From assembly GCA_963556045.3 (NCBI GenBank), contig CAUVYA020000003.1:1-24286 (forward strand): a stretch of DNA of 24,286 nucleotides, given 5' to 3'. The position numbers and the translations under genes are program-made. This document shows positions 8,868 to 15,036 of the stretch, in pieces (within the stretch, counting starts at the first letter, position 1; every line of letters starts with the position of its first letter). Origin of the DNA: UBA4781 sp963556045. Its GTDB lineage: Bacteria; Chloroflexota; Anaerolineae; Anaerolineales; Anaerolineaceae. The notes below the pieces were generated by a model. That model did no database searches, had not been told where the DNA came from, and saw only the letters and a list, made by a program, of their open reading frames with translations.

Positions 8868-11300
8868 ATGCGCTTTGGGCATTTTGATCTGGAACACAAA
8901 GAATATGTGATCACGGATCCCAGAACGCCTGTGAAATGGATCAATTACATCGGTACCCGCGATTTTGGTGGTTTTGTGGATCATACTGGCGGTGCCTTGA
9001 TCTGTCGGGAAGACCCGGCTTTCAACCGCATCACCAAATACATTCAGCAGATGCCCTCCTCTGATTTCAAGGGAGAGACGCTTTACCTGCGCATCCATTT
9101 GGATAATGGATACATTATCTTTTCGCCCTTTTTTGTACCTACTTTGCAGGAATTGGATAAATTTGAGTGTCATATCGGACTGGGATACACGCGCATCATC
9201 AGTCAGGTATATGGTTTGGAATGTATTGCAACCATCTTCGTCCCGCAGGGAGGGTGTTGTGAGGTCAGAGATATCCAGATAAAAAATGTTTCCGACAGAT
9301 CATTGGAAGTGGATGTCATCCCACTGGTTGAATATACCCATCCGAATGCGCTGGAGCAGTTCACCAATGCCGATTGGATTCCCCAGACTATGCAGAGCGA
9401 AGCATTGCCGCAGGAAGATGGCAGTATGATTCTGCTGCAGTACCCGTTTATGAATAAAGATAGAAAAGTAAATTATTTCACATCTAACTATCCGGTATCC
9501 TCTTTCGAAACCGATCGGAAAAAGTTTCTGGGAGCCAATGGGTACGGTAGTTTTCGTGATCCCCTTTCTTTACATAATTCAGAGTTGACCAATTCGATAG
9601 CGCTTCGCGGAGATAATATAGCTGCGCTGATGCACCATTTGGGAGAATTAGCACCGGGCGAGGAAAAACGGATCATTACTCAATTGGGACAGACTGTGAA
9701 TATCTCGAATGCTATAGATTCAATCTCTGAAAATAAACAACCTGATCATGTGAAGAAGAAATTAACCGAGCTCTTAATCTTCTGGCAGCGCTACCTGGAG
9801 GCTTTCAAAGTAGAAACCCCTGATGCTGCCATGAATATGATGATCAATCTCTACAATCCGCGTCAGTGTTTCACCACATTTACCTGGTCGCGCTACCTCT
9901 CTTATTATCAGGTGGGATTGGGCGCGCGCGGTATTGGTATTCGTGATTCTTCACAAGATATGCTGGCGGTGCTGACCGCTGTGCCTGAAGAGAGTGAACG
10001 CTTTCTGGAACGTCTGCTTTCTTTTCAAAAGGCGGATGGTTCTGCCATGCACCAGTTCAATCCCCTCACTAATCTTGGAAGTTGCGGTGATTCTATGGAA
10101 ATGGAAGACCGTTATCATTTTTACAGCGATGACCACCTCTGGCTGGTTCTGGTCACTACCGCCTATATCAAGGAGAGCGGCGACCTGACATTTTTAGAAA
10201 AAGTAGTTCCTTATTATGAAAAGGATCGTAATGAAAACCCGTTGGAAAAGGGAACTGTCCTGGATCATATCGAACGCGCGCTTACCTTTACCAATCAGAA
10301 GGTGGGCAGTCACGGTATTCCTCTGCTGGGTTTTGCCGATTGGAATGATACGGTAAATTTACCTAAAGGGGCTGAATCTTTCCTGACCGCGAATCTATTT
10401 GGATTGGCTCTAAAAGAGCTGTTCCCGATCCTAAAGGTAGTGGGTGAGTTTGGTTTATTAAAGACTTTCGAAAAAATGTATCAAGAAATGCAGCACAGGG
10501 TGGAAAATTGTGGCTGGGATGGCGCCTGGTATTTACGCTATTTCGACCATGAAGGAAAGGCAGTGGGTTCCCATGCGAATGAATACTGCCAGATCTACCT
10601 GAACGGACAGTCATGGGCGGTGCTGTCGGGTTTTGCATCCATCGAACGAGCCAGAACCGCCATGGCTTCTGTTTTTGAAAAACTATTCACCCCCTGTGGG
10701 TTAAAGATTTCCACTCCCTCGTTCAATGGATATGATCCCGTTTACGGTGGGATCACCACCTATAGACCGGGCACCAAGGAGAATGGTGGGATCTTCGTGC
10801 ATCCCAATCCCTGGGCGATGATCGCGGAAACGATGCTGGGCAATGGGGAGCGAGCCTATCAATATTATTGTGCAACCAATCCAGCCTTGCGCAACGAGAA
10901 AATTGACGTGTATGAATGTGAACCGTATGTTTATGCTCAAAATGTTCTCAGCGACGAACACCCGCAGTTTGGACTGGCGCGTAATTCCTGGCTGACGGGA
11001 GCGTCTGCCTGGCATTACATTGCTGCCACGCAGTATATCCTGGGTGTCCGCCCCGCGATCGAAGGGCTGTACATCGATCCATGTATCCCTTCAACGTGGG
11101 ATGGTTTTGCGATTACCCGCAAATTCCGGGGAAAAACCATCCATATTGAAGTTCACAATCCCTTTCATGTTTGTAAGGGTGTGTACTTCTTGCAGCTGGA
11201 TGGAAAGAAAATTGACGGCAATCTGCTGAGTTTTGAGGAAATGAAAAATGATTCACACGTTGAAGTGTGGCTGGGAAAAGAAGATTTGTTTCAAAAGTAA
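8868..11300 (+). CDS. GH94 glycoside phosphorylase, acceptor unknown
   Basis: A second GH94 enzyme of 810 residues, paralogous to the cellobiose phosphorylase upstream but clearly different. Shared features are MRFGHFDLEHKEYVITDP, GLGARGIGIRDSSQDML, a catalytic Asp in LLGFADWNDTVNL (Asp494), TKENGGIFVHPNPW and ARNSWLTGASAWHY. The loop after the catalytic Asp reads TVNLPKGAES instead of CLNLNCFSE, and the N-terminal domain carries an unusual segment HPNALEQFTNADWIPQTM. Both point to another acceptor than glucose. Candidates are cellobionic-acid, laminaribiose or another beta-glucoside phosphorylase. The start lies three bases after the GH5 stop, so it belongs to the same operon; the gene itself provides no strong SD, which suggests coupling. 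It faces the convergent GH130 gene across 17 bases with no visible terminator. GH94 is certain, specificity is open. Confidence 0.88.
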   Translation: MRFGHFDLEHKEYVITDPRTPVKWINYIGTRDFGGFVDHTGGALICREDPAFNRITKYIQQMPSSDFKGETLYLRIHLDNGYIIFSPFFVPTLQELDKFECHIGLGYTRIISQVYGLECIATIFVPQGGCCEVRDIQIKNVSDRSLEVDVIPLVEYTHPNALEQFTNADWIPQTMQSEALPQEDGSMILLQYPFMNKDRKVNYFTSNYPVSSFETDRKKFLGANGYGSFRDPLSLHNSELTNSIALRGDNIAALMHHLGELAPGEEKRIITQLGQTVNISNAIDSISENKQPDHVKKKLTELLIFWQRYLEAFKVETPDAAMNMMINLYNPRQCFTTFTWSRYLSYYQVGLGARGIGIRDSSQDMLAVLTAVPEESERFLERLLSFQKADGSAMHQFNPLTNLGSCGDSMEMEDRYHFYSDDHLWLVLVTTAYIKESGDLTFLEKVVPYYEKDRNENPLEKGTVLDHIERALTFTNQKVGSHGIPLLGFADWNDTVNLPKGAESFLTANLFGLALKELFPILKVVGEFGLLKTFEKMYQEMQHRVENCGWDGAWYLRYFDHEGKAVGSHANEYCQIYLNGQSWAVLSGFASIERARTAMASVFEKLFTPCGLKISTPSFNGYDPVYGGITTYRPGTKENGGIFVHPNPWAMIAETMLGNGERAYQYYCATNPALRNEKIDVYECEPYVYAQNVLSDEHPQFGLARNSWLTGASAWHYIAATQYILGVRPAIEGLYIDPCIPSTWDGFAITRKFRGKTIHIEVHNPFHVCKGVYFLQLDGKKIDGNLLSFEEMKNDSHVEVWLGKEDLFQK

Positions 11301-11317
11301 TTAGATTTATTCGATGC

Positions 11318-12370
11318 CTATGCACCCATTTGAAGAGCGGATATCCCGTATTGTCTGAATAGATCTACTTTTGAAGGGTGCGCTTTGACGAAATCAATGA
11401 TCTCACTGATATAACCAAAAGCCAGACAGATAACCGTATCCGCCCCTCCATAGTAGATGGCGATCCGTCCGGTATCTCCGTCTACCAGAGCTGCCCCGGG
11501 GAAAGTCACATTGGGTACATCCCCTACCTGTTCGTAAAGGAGCTGGGGAGAAAGCAGGTATGGTTCACTGCGGGAAATTACTTTCCACGGCTGCTCCAGA
11601 TCGAGCAGAGCCGCACCAAAGCTGTAGGTAAAACCGTTGCAGGAGGTGAGAACGCCGTGATAGATTAACAGCCATCCCTCGCTGGTTTCGATGGGGATTG
11701 GTCCGGCTCCTACTTTGGTTGCCTGCCAGCCGTAGGTGGGACCCATGACAAAACGGTGGCGCCCCCAGTATTTCATATCAGGGCTTTCACTGTAAAAAAT
11801 ATCTCCGAAGGGTGTGTGTCCGGTATCGCTGGGGCGGCTGAGCATGGCGAATTTCCCGTTGATCTTGCGCGGGAACAGAACCCCGTTGCGATTGTAGGGC
11901 AGGAAGGCATTTTCTAGCTGGAAGAAATCCTTGAAATCATAGGTATACCCTACTCCGATCGTGGGTCCGTGATATCCGTTGCACCAGGTAACGTAATAGC
12001 GGTCTTCGAGCCAGGTCACCCGCGGATCATAGGAATACAGGAAGGTCATGATATCCTGATTTTCTTTTTTTCCGGTTTTCCAATGAATGCGTTCATCGGA
12101 TAGCTGCCAGTCGATACCGTTATCACTGAAACCAACATGTAATTGCTGGATACGGGTTTTAGTGTCGCAGCGGAAAACCCCGGCGAATTTATCCTTGAAA
12201 GGTACCACCGCACTATTAAATATGCTGTTCGATGATGGAATCAAATCACGGGGTATGATGGGATTTTTCGAATAACGCCAGATAGGCTCTTTGCTTCTGA
12301 TGGGTTTTTCTTCCCATGGAATATTGGGAAGGGAGGAGCAGTTTTTTAATAACTTAGCTTTTCCGTTCAT
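11318..12370 (-). CDS. GH130 beta-1,4-mannoside phosphorylase
   Basis: A 350-residue GH130 inverting phosphorylase with a five-bladed beta-propeller fold. It would release alpha-mannose-1-phosphate from beta-1,4-manno-oligosaccharides or mannosyl-glucose in the cytoplasm. Visible motifs are the N-terminal IPSSNSIFNSAVVPFKDKFAG, the family DPR at Asp115-Arg117 followed by YYVTWCNGYHG, ATKVGAGPIPIE, and GWLLIYHGV. The IPSSNSIFNSAVVPF block and length resemble the mannooligosaccharide phosphorylase group (GH130 subfamily 2) more than the mannosylglucose phosphorylases, by memory of the family. ATG 12370 follows a purine-rich SD (GGAAGAGGG). It is the second gene of a two-gene operon, 13 bases after the epimerase. 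Together they fit the mannan pathway in which the epimerase makes mannosyl-glucose and GH130 phosphorolyses it. beta-1,2-mannoside or mannosyl-GlcNAc substrates are not excluded. Confidence 0.87.
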   Translation of the reverse strand: MNGKAKLLKNCSSLPNIPWEEKPIRSKEPIWRYSKNPIIPRDLIPSSNSIFNSAVVPFKDKFAGVFRCDTKTRIQQLHVGFSDNGIDWQLSDERIHWKTGKKENQDIMTFLYSYDPRVTWLEDRYYVTWCNGYHGPTIGVGYTYDFKDFFQLENAFLPYNRNGVLFPRKINGKFAMLSRPSDTGHTPFGDIFYSESPDMKYWGRHRFVMGPTYGWQATKVGAGPIPIETSEGWLLIYHGVLTSCNGFTYSFGAALLDLEQPWKVISRSEPYLLSPQLLYEQVGDVPNVTFPGAALVDGDTGRIAIYYGGADTVICLAFGYISEIIDFVKAHPSKVDLFRQYGISALQMGA

Positions 12371-12383
12371 TTTTCCCTCTTCC

Positions 12384-13574
12384 TTATTCTGATAATCGTT
12401 TGATCATCTCAAAACACATGCGGCTTTCGTGATAAGCGCTTTCCCACGGTCCCATTTTGGGGCTTGTCTGATCGACTGCGCCATCAGCGGTCAGACGCTT
12501 GAACCATCCACCGTGTTCTTTATCGATAAGTTTGTTTTGAATGAACTCCCAGCAGGTTCGGCTGGTTTGGAGATATTTTGATTCATTGGAAAGCTGAAAT
12601 GCATTATAGAATCCGATCACAGCTTCTGCCTGGGGCCACCATTCTTTACCGGCATGCGTGATCTTGCCGATAGTGCCTTCCTGAATGATGCTGCCATCGC
12701 TGTCTATTCCGGATGAAAACACAGTTTCTGCCAGTTTCAGTGTGATGGGCTGGACTTTTCCTAGTAGAGTAGGTTTCCCCATGACACGAGCAGCTTCCTC
12801 GATCAGCCAGCTTCCTTCGATCTCATGTCCGCAGGAAACGCGATCGGAAAGGGTTTGCCATGTATCATCTAGAAAAAGCTTGAAATGTCCGCTTTGACGA
12901 TCGATGACATGCTGGATTAAATCGAATAGCAGAGTTTCCAGATCGCAACGCAGAGTATTGTCATTCCATATACAAAGAAGATTGGTATATGCCTCGATCA
13001 GATGCAGTAAAGTGTTCATCGATTTCTTGCAGTTCATATCGATGGAGCTTAGCCGCATATCTGCCAGTGGAGAGAAATCTCGGGCACTCCCTTCGATATA
13101 TCCTCCCAATTGGGAATCACGAGCATGTTCTTCAATGAGATGGTAGATAGCAATGGCGCGTTCAAGGCTTGTTGGGTTATGAGTGGCTTGAAAGAACTCG
13201 CAGTAGCCATAAATGCCAAAAGCCTGCGCATAATACTGCTTGCGGTCGGAAACAGGATTTCCCTGCCAGTCAACTGACCAGAACAAACCCTGATGTTCTT
13301 TATCCCAGAAAGCGGAATTTAGATAATCGAAAGCTCTTTGTGCAACCTGCAGATATTCTTCTTTTGGATATTGGAGATAAGCGTGGGAAAATGTCCATAA
13401 AATTCTGGCACAGGTCACTGCAGTTCGAGGGATGTCATTGTCGATCCGACCATCATTGTAAACAGCGCCAAAAAAACCGCCGTTTTCATGGTCAGGGGCG
13501 GTTTTTATCCAGTAGGGCAGAATGTTATCCAGCAACTCTTTTTCAAATTGCGATTTACCAAATGGTTTATTCAT
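12384..13574 (-). CDS. Cellobiose 2-epimerase (AGE superfamily)
   Basis: A 396-residue enzyme of the N-acylglucosamine 2-epimerase superfamily, an (alpha/alpha)6 barrel interconverting glucose and mannose at the reducing end of beta-1,4-disaccharides (EC 5.1.3.11). Three catalytic histidines are placed as in characterised cellobiose epimerases: His191 (LLHLIEAYTNL), His250 (CGHEIEGSWL) and His382 (WESAYHESRMC). The aromatic pair Trp312-Trp313 (KEWWPQAEAV) is also present. I prefer ATG 13574, with GGTGGG seven bases upstream, over the in-frame GTG 13586, which has no SD. It leads an operon with GH130, and this pairing is the known arrangement for intracellular mannobiose use. A -10 box and a LacI/CebR-like operator lie just upstream. 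It is the only gene pair in the locus on the - strand, so it may be controlled separately from the + strand operon. Confidence 0.9.
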   Translation of the reverse strand: MNKPFGKSQFEKELLDNILPYWIKTAPDHENGGFFGAVYNDGRIDNDIPRTAVTCARILWTFSHAYLQYPKEEYLQVAQRAFDYLNSAFWDKEHQGLFWSVDWQGNPVSDRKQYYAQAFGIYGYCEFFQATHNPTSLERAIAIYHLIEEHARDSQLGGYIEGSARDFSPLADMRLSSIDMNCKKSMNTLLHLIEAYTNLLCIWNDNTLRCDLETLLFDLIQHVIDRQSGHFKLFLDDTWQTLSDRVSCGHEIEGSWLIEEAARVMGKPTLLGKVQPITLKLAETVFSSGIDSDGSIIQEGTIGKITHAGKEWWPQAEAVIGFYNAFQLSNESKYLQTSRTCWEFIQNKLIDKEHGGWFKRLTADGAVDQTSPKMGPWESAYHESRMCFEMIKRLSE

Positions 13575-13601
13575 GAATTTGCCCACCGAAGTATTTTGTA
13601 T

Positions 13602-13619
13602 ATTGGGAACGCTCCCAAT
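13602..13619. promoter_or_regulatory. LacI/CebR-type operator upstream of the epimerase gene
   Basis: ATTGGGAACGCTCCCAAT has perfect 7-bp arms around a 4-bp centre containing CG, the classic LacI-family design. Its core TGGGAACGCTCCCA differs at one position from the 14-bp CebR (cellobiose repressor) box known from Streptomyces, TGGGAGCGCTCCCA. On the - strand it lies 11 bases past the -10 box and 27 bases before ATG 13574, where a bound repressor would block transcription. The regulator gene is not in the window. Confidence 0.65.
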
Positions 13620-13630
13620 TTGTTAATATG

Positions 13631-13636
13631 ATTATA
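13631..13636 (-). promoter_or_regulatory. -10 box of the epimerase-GH130 operon
   Basis: On the - strand this reads TATAAT, a perfect -10 hexamer 56 bases before ATG 13574. No good -35 is seen at 16-18 bases, so the promoter may be weak or need help. The inferred start site, about 7 bases on, falls just before the operator. Confidence 0.5.
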
Positions 13637-13788
13637 CTTCGATTTTCTAAAAATTAGAGGGATACCCCGGGGATAAGGTCGGAATTCTACCGGGGAAATC
13701 ACTCTGATATTCAAGAACGCCCGCTTTGCGGAAGAATTCAAAAAGATGAATAAAGGGCAAACAGTCAAGAAATAGGAATTAAACCTAT

Positions 13789-14676
13789 TCAGGCTTTCAT
13801 TTTAATATTTGTCATTACCATCCCAATCGTAGCAACCAATAGGCTGATCCATGCTTGAATGGAGAGTGTATCGCCAAGAAAGATGACGGAGAGCAGCGCA
13901 ATTTGAACCAGCATGGAATTATTGATGATCCCGGATTCCATCGCGCTGAGCACCTGCAGCGATTTATTCCACAGGGTGAATGCGAAAGCGGTGTTGACGA
14001 TCGCCAGAAACAGGATTACAAGCCAGTTTGTGATACTTAATGATGGAAAATCTTCAAAGATGAAGCCTGCTGTCAGAAGCAGTGCTGCACCGATGCTCAT
14101 GCTGATACCGGTGGTTAATGCTGCTGGAATTGTTCCACCACGGTTCACCCGTCTTCCTAACAAAGAACCAATAGAAGCACATAAAACGGTGAATCCTGCA
14201 AGTAAATAACCGGTCACTGTTCCATCCCCTAAAGGATTGGGTGAGAAATACAGCAGAACCCCGATGAAGAAAACTGCCATGCCTGCCCACTGCAGCCAGG
14301 TGGGTTTTTCTTTTAAATAGAATATTCCCAGCAGCGTAATAAGTACGGCGCTGAAATTGAGCAGTAAGCTAAAAGTGGTTGTTTCCAGATACTGCAGTGT
14401 GACAAACTGCCCTCCCTGTGTGAAAGTATAAAAAATGATTCCCAGAAGAATTAACAGCAGCCAGTCTTTTTTTCCAAGCTTTTGGATAGCGTCTTTCTTT
14501 TTAAAAAGTCCGGGTAAGAGAATCAGAGATGCAATAGAATAACGAAGCCCTGCAAAGATCAAGGGAGGAACATCTTTAATTGTAAATTTGATCAAGATCC
14601 AGGAAAAAGACCATAATGCGGTTACCAGTAATGCTTGAAGAACTGCTTTTGTGTGCGAGGGATTTGTTTTTTCCAT
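13789..14676 (-). CDS. EamA/DMT-family transporter
   Basis: An inner-membrane protein of about 295 residues with ten predicted helices arranged as two EamA repeats, the drug/metabolite transporter superfamily. The first repeat opens with ALLVTALWSFSWILIKFTIKDVPPLIFAGLRY and ends near the conserved YLKEKPTWLQWAGMAVFFIGVLL; the second ends with FLGDTLSIQAWISLLVATIGMVM, with the usual Asp/Glu after the ninth helix. I take ATG 14676 (MEKTNPSHT) rather than the in-frame TTG 14709, which adds a hydrophobic stub. No SD precedes ATG 14676, but a -10 box ends only 10 bases upstream, so the mRNA may be nearly leaderless. It is divergent from the threonine operon. Amino-acid or metabolite export is possible from that position, but the substrate cannot be read from the sequence. 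Confidence 0.82.
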   Translation of the reverse strand: MEKTNPSHTKAVLQALLVTALWSFSWILIKFTIKDVPPLIFAGLRYSIASLILLPGLFKKKDAIQKLGKKDWLLLILLGIIFYTFTQGGQFVTLQYLETTTFSLLLNFSAVLITLLGIFYLKEKPTWLQWAGMAVFFIGVLLYFSPNPLGDGTVTGYLLAGFTVLCASIGSLLGRRVNRGGTIPAALTTGISMSIGAALLLTAGFIFEDFPSLSITNWLVILFLAIVNTAFAFTLWNKSLQVLSAMESGIINNSMLVQIALLSVIFLGDTLSIQAWISLLVATIGMVMTNIKMKA

Positions 14677-14686
14677 TATAAGGAAT

Positions 14687-14716
14687 ATTATCTCATATAC
14701 AGGAAACAACGATCAA
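14687..14716 (-). promoter_or_regulatory. Putative promoter of the EamA gene
   Basis: On the - strand: -35 TTGATC (14711-14716), an 18-base spacer, and -10 GATAAT (14687-14692). The expected start site is about 4 bases before ATG 14676, which has no SD. This is the same near-leaderless layout as the threonine leader promoter on the other strand. Confidence 0.4.
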
Positions 14717-14800
14717 TAGTTCGCGGTCATCTAGCGTGAATATGAACCTCCTTTTTTTCGTCAATTTTTGTTGGGTTAAATACTAATTTTGATTTCTTAC

Positions 14801-14829
14801 TTGACTGGACAGCTTCTCGATGGTATAGT
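14801..14829 (+). promoter_or_regulatory. Promoter of the threonine operon
   Basis: -35 TTGACT (14801-14806), a 17-base spacer, and -10 TATAGT (14824-14829): one mismatch to each sigma-70 consensus hexamer and ideal spacing. The expected start site is 14836-14838, only 3-5 bases before the leader peptide ATG at 14841. Confidence 0.75.
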
Positions 14830-14840
14830 AGTGCCCAATT

Positions 14841-14945
14841 ATGAACGGCTATCGAGATTACGCAGCAACTACTGGTACCACAGCTACTACTCATCAAAAT
14901 GATGAAGCAGGGTTGCGACGCGTATTCGACAGCAAACGGAAGTAG
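14841..14945 (+). CDS. Threonine operon leader peptide (thrL-like)
   Basis: A 34-codon open frame, too short for ordinary gene calling. It has six threonine codons within eight positions (residues 10-17, TTGTTATT; codons 14868-14891 including ACT, ACC and ACA) and ends at TAG 14943-14945. It has no isoleucine codon, so the sensing would be for threonine alone, unlike the Thr/Ile leader of enterobacteria. It lies between a near-consensus promoter and an intrinsic terminator, 91 bases before the aspartate kinase gene. There is no room for an SD if transcription starts at 14836-14838, so it would be translated from a leaderless or nearly leaderless mRNA. The product is probably not functional itself; the act of translating it would report charged tRNA-Thr supply. 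The composition, position and RNA pairings support one another. Confidence 0.85.
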   Translation: MNGYRDYAATTGTTATTHQNDEAGLRRVFDSKRK

Positions 14946-15004
14946 ATCCGGTTTATCTACAAAAAGAAAAAGAGACGCCTCGTAACCCACGAGGCGTTTT
15001 TCTT
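14859..15004 (+). promoter_or_regulatory. Threonine transcription attenuator with mutually exclusive pairings
   Basis: Three competing pairings can be drawn by hand. (1) Terminator: 14975-14983 with 14989-14997. (2) Antiterminator: 14910-14923 with 14975-14988, 13 of 14 positions paired (12 Watson-Crick, one G-U at 14915/14983, one C-C mismatch at 14919/14979); it consumes the whole 5' arm and loop of the terminator. (3) Anti-antiterminator: 14859-14863 with 14920-14924 and 14865-14869 with 14912-14916, which locks away the antiterminator strand. The upstream strand of (3) ends in the first Thr codon. A ribosome stalled on Thr codons would cover it, free 14910-14923 for (2), and let transcription continue. 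When threonine is plentiful, (3) reforms behind the ribosome and (1) stops transcription. An extra stem, 14934-14940 with 14947-14954 (one bulged G), surrounds the leader stop codon. Confidence 0.8.
14975..15004 (+). terminator. Intrinsic terminator of the attenuator
   Basis: A perfect 9-bp stem, ACGCCTCGT (14975-14983) with ACGAGGCGT (14989-14997), loop AACCC, running directly into a T-rich tract (14997-15004). It lies 33 bases before the aspartate kinase start, after the leader peptide stop. Confidence 0.9.
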
Positions 15005-15036
15005 TATCTGCCATTATTCATTCAAGAGAGGTGCTT

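Noticed and set aside
13664..13782. GC-rich stems (CCCCGG...CCGGGG, CCGC...GCGG) as a terminator for the EamA gene
   Set aside because: Neither is followed on the - strand by a T tract.
14677..14709. Start of the EamA gene at the in-frame TTG 14709
   Set aside because: It has no SD, adds residues not expected in the family, and would overlap the likely -10 box at 14687-14692.
14841..15004. T-box or lysine riboswitch upstream of aspartate kinase
   Set aside because: No T-box consensus bulge and no lysine riboswitch core were seen; the Thr-rich frame and alternative pairings explain the region better.
14727..15014. 95-residue open frame on the - strand across the threonine leader
   Set aside because: It overlaps the promoter, the Thr-rich leader and the terminator, all of which make sense on the + strand, and its sequence resembles no family.
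15031..15036. GTG 15031 as the aspartate kinase start
   Set aside because: It lies on the SD itself; ATG 15037 has the proper five-base spacing.
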